Part shown: positions 56,186-64,000 of the stretch, piece after piece
Layout of the letters: each line of letters begins with the position of its first letter
Position numbering within the stretch: position 1 is the stretch's first letter
Assembly: GCF_013410215.1 (NCBI RefSeq)
Contig: NZ_JACCFQ010000001.1
Span: 1,674,001 to 1,738,000, forward strand
Length of the DNA stretch: 64,000 bases
Source of the DNA: Nesterenkonia sandarakina
GTDB lineage: Bacteria; Actinomycetota; Actinomycetes; Actinomycetales; Micrococcaceae
Direction of reading: 5' to 3'
Program-made: the position numbers and the translations under genes
Notes under the pieces: generated by a model
Databases searched by the model: none
What the model saw: the letters and a program-made list of their open reading frames with translations, nothing else
What the model was told of the DNA's origin: nothing

Positions 56186-57462
56186 CGTGAGCTCACCTCC
56201 CGGGCTGGAACGGCCGCGAGCACACTCTGTGCACGCTGCACCCAGCTGTGCTCAGCCTCCACGCGTCTGCGACCGGCTGCTCCCAGGTCCGCCCGAAGGG
56301 CTGGGTCCTGGATGAGTCGGGTGAGTGCCCGGGCCAGCGCTTCGGAATCCCCAGGGGTCACCGTCACCCCGGCCGCGGGTACTTCCTCCTCGGCCCGGGT
56401 GCCACCTGGGATCCCGGTCCGCTCTGCGGTCGACGGGCGGCCGTGCAGCAGCGCTGGAAGCTCACCCAGCGCCGAGGCCACCACGGGGATCCCTGCGGCG
56501 AGATACTCGTAGACCTTCAAGGGGGAGAAATAGTGTCCGGCCTGGGCCGCGGGAGCCGGATAGGGCGCCGTCGCGATGTCCAGGTCGGCCAGCAGCTGGG
56601 GCACCTGCGCCGGTGAGACCGGCCCGGTGAACTCCACTCGTTCACCGATGCCGAGCTCTGTGGCGAGGGATTCCAGATGCTCCTGCTCGGGGCCGCCGCC
56701 GATGATGCGCAGTCCGGGCTGCGGTCCTGAACCGGGCTGCGTCTGAAGGACGCGGGCGAAGGCACGCAGCAGCAGGTCGGTGCCGTGCCAGGGCTTCAGC
56801 GTGCCGAGGAAGCCGATGATCACGCGGTTCCGCGAGGCACGAGGTCCTGGGGTGAACCGTGCCGGGTCGACCCCATTGGGGGTGACCCGCACCCGGGGCG
56901 ACCGGTCACCAGCGGTGGTGTCGGTACCCAGGAGCTCGAGTGCCCATTCGGCCACCGGGGCAGACACGCAGGAGAGCAGGTCGGCTCGGGAGAAGGACTC
57001 CCGAGTGGCGCGTGCGGCGGTGGGCTCATCGTGGAGGCTGCGGTGCAGCCTCTGCTCGCTCAGCAGCGGGGAGTTGACCTCGATCACCAGTGGGGCGACG
57101 CCGCGCCGTCGGGCTGTGGCACCAGCGGTGGAGAACAGCGAATACCGCTCATAGAGGAGATCGAAGTCTCCCTCGGCGGCCAGCTCGGCCATCCTGGCGC
57201 TGGCGCGCGCCACCGCGGCTTCTCGGGCCGCCGCTGTCTTGGCTCCGGAGACCGGCACCACGAAGACCGGCAGGTCGGCGAGGTCTGAAGGAACCGAGGC
57301 CGACGTCGGGTCATCGTGCTTGTCCCCACGTTTGGTGCAGAACACGGTGACCTCGTGCCCCAGGGCTCGGAACGCCCGGATCATCTCCTGGGCGTGCACG
57401 CTCGCGCCCTTGGAGCCGAAGATGCCGATGCCTGGATCCGCGAGCAGGTAGCCGATCCTCAT
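56182..57462 (-). CDS. Family 4-type glycosyltransferase (GT-B fold)
   Basis: A 426-residue retaining-type glycosyltransferase. N-terminal acceptor domain: RIGYLLADPGIGIFGSKGAS, VHAQEMIRAFRALGHEVTVF. C-terminal donor domain: IIGFLGTLKPWHGTDLLLRA, FTGPVSPAQVPQLLADLDIA, and a GT4-type end SPLKVYEYLAAGIPVVAS with the Glu that contacts the nucleotide sugar. No membrane helix. Donor and acceptor are unknown. It is the third gene of the operon; four-base overlaps on both sides. Confidence 0.88.
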   Translation of the reverse strand: MRIGYLLADPGIGIFGSKGASVHAQEMIRAFRALGHEVTVFCTKRGDKHDDPTSASVPSDLADLPVFVVPVSGAKTAAAREAAVARASARMAELAAEGDFDLLYERYSLFSTAGATARRRGVAPLVIEVNSPLLSEQRLHRSLHDEPTAARATRESFSRADLLSCVSAPVAEWALELLGTDTTAGDRSPRVRVTPNGVDPARFTPGPRASRNRVIIGFLGTLKPWHGTDLLLRAFARVLQTQPGSGPQPGLRIIGGGPEQEHLESLATELGIGERVEFTGPVSPAQVPQLLADLDIATAPYPAPAAQAGHYFSPLKVYEYLAAGIPVVASALGELPALLHGRPSTAERTGIPGGTRAEEEVPAAGVTVTPGDSEALARALTRLIQDPALRADLGAAGRRRVEAEHSWVQRAQSVLAAVPAREVSSR

Positions 57463-58871
57463 GCCGAGACCTGCACTTTCGCGAACCGGTCCTGCGACGC
57501 CGGGGCGTGCGGATCCTGGATCAGCGCCTGCAGGCGACGAGCCTGAAGAGCTGAGTCGAAGCTGTGCTCGATCATGGCGCGTGCCGCGTCAAGCACGCTG
57601 ACCCTCGCCGGGTCAGCTGCGACGGCCTCGGCCGCCGCCTCGGCCACCGCCTGCGTGAGCGCGTCGAGGTCACCCGAGGGCACCAGCCATCCGGTCTCAC
57701 CGCTGCGCACGACCTCGCCCACGGCGGTCACCTCGGCAGCCACGCAGCGGATGCCGCGCGCCATGGCCTCCAGCAGCACAGTGGGCAGCCCGTCGGCGTT
57801 GCCGTCGGACCCGATGACGAAGGGAGCCACGAAGACGTCGTGGGAGCCCAGCAGCTCTCTCACCTCCTGCTGGGTGCAGGGCCCCAGCAGCCGCACCCAG
57901 CCCTGCAGGCCGGCGTCGTCGATCTGGTGCTGGAGCTCATCCTTCAGGGGGCCGTCCCCGGCGATGTCAGCCTGGACCTCAAGGCCCTGTGCCCGCAGCC
58001 GGGAGACCGCGTCGATGAGCAGCCTGAATCCCTTCTTCTCGACCAGCCGACCGATCCCGAGCAGCCGGACCGGACCCTGCGGATCGGCGGAGTCTGCTGC
58101 CGGGAGCGTCCCGCGCGTCGGGGCGTACGGGAAGCGGGAGAGTTCCAGCCCATTGCGCACCAGGTGCAGCCGGGTGGTCGCGGCGGGGAAGCGGGAGCGC
58201 AGATGATCGAGGTTATAGCCGGAGATCGTGATCGCGTGATGCGCCTGTGCCAGCTTCGACTCCAGCTCCTGCTCATCGACGTCTTCATGGAAGATGTCCT
58301 TGGCGTGCGCGGTGAAGGAGTAGGGCAGACCGCCGATCTGCCCGGCCAGCCGCGCCACCGTGGTGGCGATCGAGGCGAAGTGCGCATGCAGGTGGGTCAC
58401 CCCGGCCTGCTGTGCCGCGTGGGCCAGCGCCACGGCCTGCTGCGCATCGTCGTGACCGGCCGCGAGCAGCTCCGGGAGACTGCGCTGCATGCCCTCCCGC
58501 AGTGATGGGGACGCCGCGGCGAGCCCGAGCTGCGCCCAGAGCTTCGCGGAGGTGGAGCCGCGCGGCACGTGGATCACAGGGGCCTTGACCCGCGCCAGCT
58601 CCGGGTGGAACCGGGCATCGGTGCTCGGGCGCAGCGAGAAGATCACGATCTCCTCGCCTGCCGCCTCGCGCGCCAGGATCTCCGAGACGATGAAGGTCTC
58701 GGAGAATCGGGGATACATCTTCAGCACGTATCCGATGACCTGCCTCGGCGGTGCCGCAGACCCGTCTGGCGTCGGGATCCTCGGCATCCCCGGGTGGATC
58801 TCGGGGAGGTGCTCGGCGGAACCCTCGAGCGGGTTCCGCGGGGAGTCGGCGATGGTGTTCTCAGCGGACAT
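57459..58871 (-). CDS. WcaL-like family 4 glycosyltransferase
   Basis: A 470-residue GT-B enzyme resembling colanic-acid-type WcaL proteins: YVLKMYPRFSETFIVSEIL, VTHLHAHFASIATTVARLAG, YSFTAHAKDIFHEDVDEQEL, a donor domain with LLGIGRLVEKKGFRLLIDAV and the GT4 motif DGLPTVLLEAMARGIRCVA. The ATG at 58871 is used; earlier in-frame codons run through the previous gene and are not protein-like. It overlaps the upstream glycosyltransferase gene by 11 bases and the next by four. Acceptor and donor sugars are not identifiable. Confidence 0.88.
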   Translation of the reverse strand: MSAENTIADSPRNPLEGSAEHLPEIHPGMPRIPTPDGSAAPPRQVIGYVLKMYPRFSETFIVSEILAREAAGEEIVIFSLRPSTDARFHPELARVKAPVIHVPRGSTSAKLWAQLGLAAASPSLREGMQRSLPELLAAGHDDAQQAVALAHAAQQAGVTHLHAHFASIATTVARLAGQIGGLPYSFTAHAKDIFHEDVDEQELESKLAQAHHAITISGYNLDHLRSRFPAATTRLHLVRNGLELSRFPYAPTRGTLPAADSADPQGPVRLLGIGRLVEKKGFRLLIDAVSRLRAQGLEVQADIAGDGPLKDELQHQIDDAGLQGWVRLLGPCTQQEVRELLGSHDVFVAPFVIGSDGNADGLPTVLLEAMARGIRCVAAEVTAVGEVVRSGETGWLVPSGDLDALTQAVAEAAAEAVAADPARVSVLDAARAMIEHSFDSALQARRLQALIQDPHAPASQDRFAKVQVSA

Positions 58872-60231
58872 GGGAATCAAACCTCGTTTCGGCGGCTGAT
58901 GGTGAGAGGGGAGTGGCGGCGCAGCGCGCCGCGGCGTGTGCTGGGCTCGGATATGGTGGGGCGGCCGTGAGGACGTGGTCCTGGCTGGACGCCCATTCGG
59001 GGCCGCGCACCGGATCAGGACGTTCGGCGGGGGAGCCGGCTCTCGCGCACCTCCGAGCGGCGGGACCCAGCCCGAGCTCCGCGGCGGCGAGGCCACCGAT
59101 CCTGGCCAGCCCGTCGAGGTCCACCGCGCTGCGGTCGCAGCGCCGGGTCACGGCGTCGGCGAGCCAGCGGCTCAAGGCCTGCGCGGTGAGCTCTTCGGCT
59201 GGGAGGGTGTCCACGGCGCCCACAGCGGCCAGCGCTCGAGCCCGGCGCGGCTGTTCGGCGCGACGGGTGGCACGGGGCACCAGCAGGGCCGGCGTGGTGG
59301 TGGCCATGATCTCGGCCGTGGAGTTGTACCCGGCCATGGACACGACGGCGGCCGCCTCGCGGACGAGCTGTGGCACATGCGGCGCCAGACGAGTGACCTG
59401 GACGCTGCCGGAGTCGGGCGAGGCGGCCGCGGCGCGCTGCACCCGGTCATGGTCTGCCGGCGGCATCTGCGGTCCGGTGAGGATGATGTGTCGGTGACCG
59501 GCCGGGACCTGCGCCCGGGCGGCCGCCAGGGCCAGCCGGCCGCCGTCGGAGCCGCCGCCGACCATGGAGAGCACGTAGGGCTTCGGTGCCCGGACGCTGG
59601 CGTCGGTGAGCTCATCGGTCGGGCGGCCGTGGCTGAGATAGCCGGTGAACCTGGTCCGTGTGGCCAGCGGCGCCGGGATCTCGCCGCTGCTGATCGGGTT
59701 GTAGACCGAGGGGTCTCCGTAGACCCACACCGCGTGGTAGAACGCAGCGGCGGCCGAGGCCCCGCCGATCCGGTCCCATTCCTTGCGGGCGGCGGCGGGG
59801 GTGTCCAGCACCTCACGCATGCCCAGCACGCAGCGAGTGCCCTGGGAGTGCAGCCAGCGCAGGGAGTCCAGCAGCTCACCGCCCACCCCGAACGGGTGTC
59901 GGTCGGCGATGAAGAGATCCGGGTCCATCGCCTTGATCGCGGCGGCGGCGGTGGAGCTGCGCAGCGCCGAGAGCCGTTCGTTGCTCACATCCAGGCTCCG
60001 CGACGCGTAGCCCTGCGGAGTGCTGGTGAACCCGGGGAGCACCAGCCAGTCCCAGCCCTCCGGCAGCGAGTCGGCGGTCGCATCGGGGTGTCCGGCGATC
60101 AGCAGTCCGCGCACCGGCTGGCCGGTCAGTCGCGGCAGATCAGCCGCGAGGGCGTGGGCCAGGGCCCGGTTGCGGCGGGCGTGGCCCAGGCCGACCGAGT
60201 CGTGGGAGTAGAGAACGGCTGTGATGCTCAT
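58861..60231 (-). CDS. MurG-like (GT28-type) glycosyltransferase, first gene of the operon
   Basis: A 456-residue predicted glycosyltransferase of the COG4671/MurG-like type. The N-terminus VLYSHDSVGLGHARRNRALA carries the glycine-rich GHxRR loop; IADRHPFGVGGELLDSLRWL, YVLSMVGGGSDGGRLALAAA (GGG donor loop) and VVSMAGYNSTAEIMATTTPA (nucleotide-sugar site) follow. The last 70 residues are a low-complexity tail. It is the promoter-proximal gene; on the minus strand TATGGT (60242-60237) ends five bases before the ATG, downstream of the repeat array. Its activity (donor, acceptor) is unknown. Confidence 0.85.
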   Translation of the reverse strand: MSITAVLYSHDSVGLGHARRNRALAHALAADLPRLTGQPVRGLLIAGHPDATADSLPEGWDWLVLPGFTSTPQGYASRSLDVSNERLSALRSSTAAAAIKAMDPDLFIADRHPFGVGGELLDSLRWLHSQGTRCVLGMREVLDTPAAARKEWDRIGGASAAAAFYHAVWVYGDPSVYNPISSGEIPAPLATRTRFTGYLSHGRPTDELTDASVRAPKPYVLSMVGGGSDGGRLALAAARAQVPAGHRHIILTGPQMPPADHDRVQRAAAASPDSGSVQVTRLAPHVPQLVREAAAVVSMAGYNSTAEIMATTTPALLVPRATRRAEQPRRARALAAVGAVDTLPAEELTAQALSRWLADAVTRRCDRSAVDLDGLARIGGLAAAELGLGPAARRCARAGSPAERPDPVRGPEWASSQDHVLTAAPPYPSPAHAAARCAATPLSPSAAETRFDSHVR

Positions 60232-60255
60232 GGAAGACCATAGTGGTCACCCCAT

Positions 60256-60337
60256 GTGAGGCAGCGATGAGAACACTATGAGAGTCTCCGCCGAGATCTC
60301 TCATCCTGGTCTCATCAAGTTCTCATGAAACCCTCAG
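60256..60337 (-). promoter_or_regulatory. Two opposed 11-bp-spaced repeat arrays upstream of the glycosyltransferase operon
   Basis: On the minus strand TCTCAT (60283-60278), TCTCAT (60272-60267) and CCTCAC (60261-60256) start 11 bases apart, ending 13 bases before a TATGGT -10-like hexamer (60242-60237), where a -35 would be. On the plus strand a second array points the other way: TCTCAT at 60299, 60310 and 60321 and CCTCAG at 60332, again 11 apart. The last overlaps the DUF1844 stop codon. The hexamer order matches the array at 51939-51966. The geometry fits activation by an OmpR-family regulator, probably that at 50701-51360. Confidence 0.78.
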
Positions 60338-60714
60338 TTGACCGGGCCGGTCCACTTCTCGCCGGGTCCCTTGCCGGGTGCATCCGGGACGCTGGACTCC
60401 TCGCGGAAGGCGAGCTGGAGCGAGCGCAGCCCATCACGCAGCGGCGCCGCGTGGGTGGAGCCGACCTCGGGGGCGGCGGCGGTGATCAGCCCGGCCAGCG
60501 CGGTGATCAATTTGCGGGCCTCGTCGAGGTCCTTGAGCTCATCGGCCTTGGGGTCATCGGCGAGACCGGTCTTCACCGCGGCGGCGCTCATCAGATGCAC
60601 GGCGACGGTGTTGATCAGCTCCACGGCCGGCACCTCGGAGATGTCGCGGGACCGCTGGTTGACCGCCTGGGCGAGATCGGATTCCTCGGCGTGGTTATTC
60701 TGCTCACTGTGCAT
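60334..60714 (-). CDS. DUF1844 domain protein
   Basis: A 126-residue cytosolic protein of the DUF1844 family, found next to infC in actinobacteria. Core: [64 protein letters not shown]. Function unknown. Divergent from infC with a 135-base gap (60715-60849), which should contain the promoters of both. Confidence 0.92.
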   Translation of the reverse strand: MHSEQNNHAEESDLAQAVNQRSRDISEVPAVELINTVAVHLMSAAAVKTGLADDPKADELKDLDEARKLITALAGLITAAAPEVGSTHAAPLRDGLRSLQLAFREESSVPDAPGKGPGEKWTGPVN

Positions 60715-60849
60715 GCTGGTAAGCTTGTCACAGTCTCATCAGCCGCGCTAAACGCGCTCAACACGGCGATCACAGCCCGGTTGGGCTCGTCCGGCGGTCC
60801 GGCCGATGTCTCTCCATTCACCGAATTCCTCACAACAGGAGCTAGACAG

Positions 60850-61560
60850 ATCAGCGAACCACGCATCAACGAACGCATCCGCGTACCAGAAGTCCGCCTC
60901 GTCGGCCCCCAGGGGGAACAGGTGGGAGTCGTGCGCATCGAAGACGCGCTGCGTCTCGCCACGGAGTCCGATCTGGATCTGGTTGAGGTTGCGCCCCAGG
61001 CCAAACCTCCTGTCTGCAAGCTGATGGATTTCGGCAAGTACAAGTACGAAGCCGCGGTCAAGGCTCGGGAATCCCGGAAGAACCAGAGCACCACGGTGCT
61101 CAAAGAGGTGCGCTTCCGGTTGAAGATCGATGACCACGACTACAACACCAAGGTCGGTCACGCCCGCCGCTTCCTCGAGGCCGGTGACAAGGTCAAGGCC
61201 ATGATCCAGTTCCGTGGTCGCGAGCAGCAGCGCCCCGAGATGGGGGTCCGGCTTCTTCAGCGCTTCTCCCAGGACGTCGCCGATCTCGGTGCCGTGGAGT
61301 CCTCCCCGCGCCAGGACGGCCGCCATATGGTGATGGTCGTCGGACCGCTGAAGACCAAGGCCGAGGCCAAGGCTGCAGCGAAGAACCAGGCCAAGAACCA
61401 GGAGCCGGCTGAGGCCGAGGCTGAAGCCGAGGCGCCCAAGGTCAAGAACGATCGCCGAGCGCGGAAGAACGCAGAGCGACTGCCCACGGAGAAGAAGGAC
61501 GCGACACCGTTGTCGAACTCCATGGCCGATTATCTCCCGGATGAGCTGAAGAACCTCTAG
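60850..61560 (+). CDS. infC: Translation initiation factor IF-3, probable ATC start
   Basis: IF-3 binds the 30S subunit and checks start-codon/initiator-tRNA pairing. The frame reads [20 protein letters not shown], the conserved actinobacterial N-terminus, then [43 protein letters not shown] and [19 protein letters not shown]. The best start is ATC at 60850, with AGGAG eight bases upstream (60837-60841). No ATG, GTG or TTG in frame fits between there and the conserved sequence. Non-canonical infC starts (AUU in Escherichia coli) are used for autoregulation. 236 residues, with an acidic/Lys-rich C-terminal extension of about 55. First gene of infC-rpmI-rplT. Confidence 0.92.
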   Translation: MSEPRINERIRVPEVRLVGPQGEQVGVVRIEDALRLATESDLDLVEVAPQAKPPVCKLMDFGKYKYEAAVKARESRKNQSTTVLKEVRFRLKIDDHDYNTKVGHARRFLEAGDKVKAMIQFRGREQQRPEMGVRLLQRFSQDVADLGAVESSPRQDGRHMVMVVGPLKTKAEAKAAAKNQAKNQEPAEAEAEAEAPKVKNDRRARKNAERLPTEKKDATPLSNSMADYLPDELKNL

Positions 61561-61822
61561 AGGCCTTCTGCTGATCCTGGTGGACCCGCGCACCCGTCTC
61601 ATGGCGTAGACTGGTGCGCTGGTTTGCGTGAGAGCCCCATGCGGGTGCTCTTACCGCCACTCAAAAGGGGTTTCACGGTGTGGACCCGCGTCGCTGCCTC
61701 GGCAGCGGCGGCCACGCCTCGATGACCCACCTCTGCGCCGCCGCGTCAGCCGACGAGCCCCGAGCTCGTGCGCTGGAGAGCACAGGCGCTGCAGGTCCGA
61801 ACGACATAAGGAGAACGGCACC
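61561..61822 (+). other. infC-rpmI intergenic leader (262 bases)
   Basis: No gene is supported. The stretch has a TAGACT hexamer (61607-61612) that may be an internal promoter and several short inverted repeats, for example GAGAGCCCCATGCGGGTGCTC near 61630, seen here as a possible attenuator-like stem. Leaders at this spot often regulate rpmI-rplT by L20 feedback; no known family could be assigned by eye. Confidence 0.4.
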
Positions 61823-62017
61823 ATGCCGAAGATGAAGACCCACAGCGGGGCCAAGAAGCGCTTCAAGCTGACCGGTTCCGGCAAGCTCAAGCGCCAGCAG
61901 GCCAACCGTCGCCACTACCTGGAGCACAAGTCTTCACGCCTGACGCGCCGTCTGGCCGGTGACCGCCTGGTCACCAAGGCTGACGAGAAGCGCATCAAGC
62001 GGATGCTGGGCATCTGA
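61823..62017 (+). CDS. rpmI: 50S ribosomal protein L35
   Basis: A 64-residue basic ribosomal protein of the large subunit. Complete family sequence: [48 protein letters not shown]. The ATG at 61823 has AAGGAGAACGGCACC upstream. It lies between infC and rplT, the standard order. Confidence 0.98.
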   Translation: MPKMKTHSGAKKRFKLTGSGKLKRQQANRRHYLEHKSSRLTRRLAGDRLVTKADEKRIKRMLGI

Positions 62018-62066
62018 GCCTCAGCACGATCATCACCGAAGACTTCACGACTCAAGGAGACATCAC

Positions 62067-62447
62067 GTGGCACGTGTAAAGAGGGCCGTCAACGGCCATA
62101 AGAAGCGCCGCAAGGTCCTGGACAGGGCCTCCGGCTACCGCGGACAGCGCTCGCGCCTCTACCGCAAGGCGAAAGAGCAGCTGCTGCACTCGTACGTCTA
62201 CAACTACCAGCACCGCAAGAAGCGCAAGGGCGACTTCCGGCGGCTGTGGATCCAGCGCATCAACGCCGCTGCCCGCTCGCACGGAATGACCTACAACCGC
62301 TTCATCCAGGGCCTGAAGGCCGCTGGGGTCGAGGTTGACCGCCGCATGCTCGCCGAGCTGGCGGTCTATGACGCGAACTCCTTCGGCGTCCTCGTCGAGA
62401 CCGCCCGCAAGGCGCTCCCGCAGGATGTCAACGCCGCTCGAGTCTGA
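62067..62447 (+). CDS. rplT: 50S ribosomal protein L20
   Basis: A 126-residue basic protein needed for early 50S assembly; it can also repress its own operon. Sequence begins [20 protein letters not shown] and has [39 protein letters not shown] and [11 protein letters not shown]. The start is a GTG at 62067 with AAGGAG upstream (the earlier in-frame codons are not protein-like). 49 bases after rpmI. Confidence 0.98.
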   Translation: MARVKRAVNGHKKRRKVLDRASGYRGQRSRLYRKAKEQLLHSYVYNYQHRKKRKGDFRRLWIQRINAAARSHGMTYNRFIQGLKAAGVEVDRRMLAELAVYDANSFGVLVETARKALPQDVNAARV

Positions 62448-62463
62448 CTCGATCAGCATGGCC

Positions 62464-62498
62464 GAAGGCGCCGTCTCCGCACTGGAGGCGGCGCCTTC
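62464..62498 (+). terminator. Hairpin after rplT
   Basis: Arms 62464-62478 and 62484-62498 pair over 15 positions (one G-U) with a 5-base loop, 16 bases after the rplT stop. It probably ends the infC-rpmI-rplT transcript. There is no long T-run. Confidence 0.7.
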
Positions 62499-62551
62499 TG
62501 CATGCCCGCACCCCACGATGCAGAAGACACGACGCAGAAGAAGAGAGAACC

Positions 62552-63484
62552 ATGTCTCAGCACAGCGACCCCGAGCTGGTCGACAACCCGCGCTCTGACC
62601 GCGTCCGCCGCGTGGCAGCCCTCGCCGGACGTTCCGCACGGCAGAAGCAGGGGCTCTTCCTCGCCGAGGGGCCTCAGCCGGTGCGCGAAGCCCTTACCAT
62701 CTGGCTGCGTCAGTGGGAGCAGGAACAGGGACCGCAGCCGTTCCCCGAGCTGGACGCGCTCTACTTCGACCCCGCGGCGCTTCAGCGGCACCCCGACGTG
62801 CTCGCCCTGCTGGACCGGATGCGCGGCGTGCTCTTCAACCCCGAGGCCAAGCTGCCGGGGAAGGCCCGGGTGTTCCTGCGCGAGGCCACCGGCGAGGCGC
62901 TGCGCGCCATGGGCGACGCCGAGACCTCCCAGGGCATGCTCGCGGTCTGCCGGATCCCCGACGCCGCCGCCCAGCGTGAGGCGCTGGATGCACAGCTGCA
63001 GAAGATCGCGGAGGGAACCGGGCAGGTGGCCGCGATGCTGCGACTTCAGGACCCCGGCAACGCCGGCACGATCATTAGGACTGCGGACGCAGCCGGGGCC
63101 GGCGCCGTCGTGCTCTCCCCGGGGACCGTGGACCCCTGGAGCCCCAAGGTGGTCCGCTCGGCAGCCGGTTCGCACTTCCACCTGCCGATCTTCACCGGCG
63201 TCGAGGCCTCAGACCTGAGCGAGGCCGCGCGCACCCACGGCTTCCAGGTGCTCGCCGCCGATGGACGCGGCGAGAAGCAGCTTGGTGAGCTGGCCACCCC
63301 TGCGAGCCGCACGCTGTGGCTCTTCGGACACGAAGCTCACGGGCTGACCCACGCCGAGCGTGAACTGGCCGACCATCGTGTGGCGATCCCGCTCTTCGGA
63401 GCCGCCGAGTCGTTGAACGTCGCCACCGCGGCCACGGTCTGCATGTACACCACAGCGATGGCTCAGCACTCACCGGCGGCATGA
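62552..63484 (+). CDS. SpoU-family RNA 2'-O-methyltransferase
   Basis: A 310-residue SPOUT methyltransferase with an N-terminal substrate-binding domain (SDRVRRVAALAGRSARQKQG, LFLAEGPQPVREAL) and a C-terminal SpoU domain: LRLQDPGNAGTIIRTADAAG, LWLFGHEAHGL and IPLFGAAESLNVATAATVCM. It sits downstream of rplT as in many actinobacteria, where such genes are annotated as TrmH/RlmB-type rRNA methyltransferases. The target nucleotide is not known. The RNHCP gene overlaps it by four bases. Confidence 0.93.
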   Translation: MSQHSDPELVDNPRSDRVRRVAALAGRSARQKQGLFLAEGPQPVREALTIWLRQWEQEQGPQPFPELDALYFDPAALQRHPDVLALLDRMRGVLFNPEAKLPGKARVFLREATGEALRAMGDAETSQGMLAVCRIPDAAAQREALDAQLQKIAEGTGQVAAMLRLQDPGNAGTIIRTADAAGAGAVVLSPGTVDPWSPKVVRSAAGSHFHLPIFTGVEASDLSEAARTHGFQVLAADGRGEKQLGELATPASRTLWLFGHEAHGLTHAERELADHRVAIPLFGAAESLNVATAATVCMYTTAMAQHSPAA

Positions 63485-63786
63485 GCAGGCAGGCCGAGAA
63501 CACCGGCTTCGACTGTCTGCACTGCGGCAAGTCGATCCCGGCCCAGCGCGGGGGCAGCTACCGCAACCACTGCCCGCACTGCCTGTACTCCCGGCATGTT
63601 GACATCACGCCAGGCGATCGCGCCGCGAACTGCGGCGCCGAGATGGCTCCCGTGGGGGTCGATCACAGTGGAAAGAAGGGCTTCCTGCTGCTGCACCGCT
63701 GCACCAGATGCGGTCAGGTGGACCGGAATCGGCTGGCTCCCGACGACGACATGGACCGGGTCATCGAACTCCAGCGCCCGCAGTAG
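63481..63786 (+). CDS. RNHCP domain zinc protein
   Basis: A 101-residue protein of the RNHCP family, with zinc-binding cysteine pairs in DCLHCG and YRNHCPHCLYSRHVD (the motif giving the family its name), a Cys in AANCGAEM and RCTRCGQVDRNRLAPDDD near the C-terminus. The fold resembles tiny zinc-ribbon RNA-binding proteins; function unknown. The ATGA overlap with the methyltransferase gene suggests coupled expression and perhaps a role in RNA modification. Confidence 0.92.
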   Translation: MSRQAENTGFDCLHCGKSIPAQRGGSYRNHCPHCLYSRHVDITPGDRAANCGAEMAPVGVDHSGKKGFLLLHRCTRCGQVDRNRLAPDDDMDRVIELQRPQ

Positions 63787-63797
63787 CGGCTGCCGCC

Positions 63798-64000
63798 TCA
63801 GCCGGGCTGGTTGCTGAAGGCCACCCCGGAGCTGCCCCGCCGATGAGAGCCCACCAGGTGGGTGTCCACCATCCCGATCGCCTCCATCAGCGCGAACGCG
63901 GTGGTGGGTCCCACGAACCGGAAGCCTTCAGCCTTGAGTCGCTTCGAGAGTGCCTCAGACTCAGCGGAACGGGTCGGCACCTCGGTCAGGGTCTCGGGCG
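63798..64000 (-). CDS. tag: DNA-3-methyladenine glycosylase I (C-terminal part, runs off right edge)
   Basis: The last 66 codons of a TagI-type glycosylase, which removes 3-methyladenine from alkylated DNA in base-excision repair. The visible part reads PETLTEVPTRSAESEALSKR, then LKAEGFRFVGPTTAFALMEA, IGMVDTHLVGSH, the conserved C-terminal helix pair and His/Cys-type end of the family. The start and the catalytic Glu lie outside the window. Convergent with the RNHCP gene. Confidence 0.9.
   Translation of the reverse strand, partial: PETLTEVPTRSAESEALSKRLKAEGFRFVGPTTAFALMEAIGMVDTHLVGSHRRGSSGVAFSNQPG

Noticed and set aside
60338-60366. Plus-strand promoter driven by the right-hand repeat array (TTGACC after CCTCAG)
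   Set aside because: No -10 hexamer at the expected distance, and it would read antisense through the DUF1844 gene.

Overview
This window is chromosomal DNA from a high-GC Gram-positive actinobacterium. The gene families and order (MtrA-MtrB-LpqB, ComF, long HPF, SecA, PdtaS next to a WhiB1-type protein, a 1610-residue NAD-glutamate dehydrogenase) point to the Micrococcales, most likely Micrococcaceae and perhaps Nesterenkonia-like. The genus is an inference from family resemblance, not a measured placement. No rRNA, tRNA, CRISPR array, insertion sequence or prophage was seen.

Layout. 1-5.9 kb: start of pdxS, a pspA envelope-stress pair and an HtrA protease with a PIG-L deacetylase. 6-8.9 kb: rraA coupled to an unusual ECF sigma/RskA anti-sigma fusion, then trmL. 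9-13.7 kb: an amide/formamide module (amiS, fmdB, fmdA) followed, after a strong hairpin, by a YdeP/FdhF-type molybdopterin oxidoreductase. 13.8-19.5 kb: J-domain protein, cysteine desulfurase, VOC protein, a MetE-like protein, chorismate mutase and mnmA. 19.6-25.1 kb: a five-gene MoxR/DUF58 operon. 25.3-34.5 kb: mtrA-mtrB-lpqB, comF, hpf, secA. 34.5-39.9 kb: an Rv3235-type protein, a LysM membrane protein, a small HTH protein, and a SAF-domain/CpaE-like ATPase pair. 40-46.8 kb: NAD-GDH, pdtaS, whiB. The secA to whiB/pdtaS neighbourhood resembles Rv3219-Rv3246c of Mycobacterium tuberculosis.

The most unusual part is 47.7-60.3 kb. Six minus-strand genes, each overlapping the next by 4 or 11 bases, encode three glycosyltransferases, an ABC exporter and two APH-fold phosphotransferases. 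Next to them are a two-component system, a small secreted Ser/Pro/Ala-rich protein, and a third APH-fold protein divergent from the kinase. Upstream of both the six-gene operon and the secreted-protein gene lie arrays of a TCTCAT/CCTCAC hexamer repeated every 11 bases, in the same order. That is the usual operator geometry for OmpR/PhoB-type regulators. This suggests one regulon for making, phosphorylating and exporting an unknown glycosylated compound. The chemistry is not identifiable from sequence alone.

The right end (60.3-64 kb) is housekeeping: DUF1844, infC (apparently with an ATC start), rpmI, rplT, an rRNA methyltransferase, an RNHCP zinc protein and the C-terminus of a 3-methyladenine glycosylase. 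A recurring trait of this DNA is in-frame short-period repeat expansion in disordered protein tails and linkers (HtrA, ComF, the SAF protein, PdtaS, a histidine kinase, the ABC exporter, the LysM protein, the sigma fusion).
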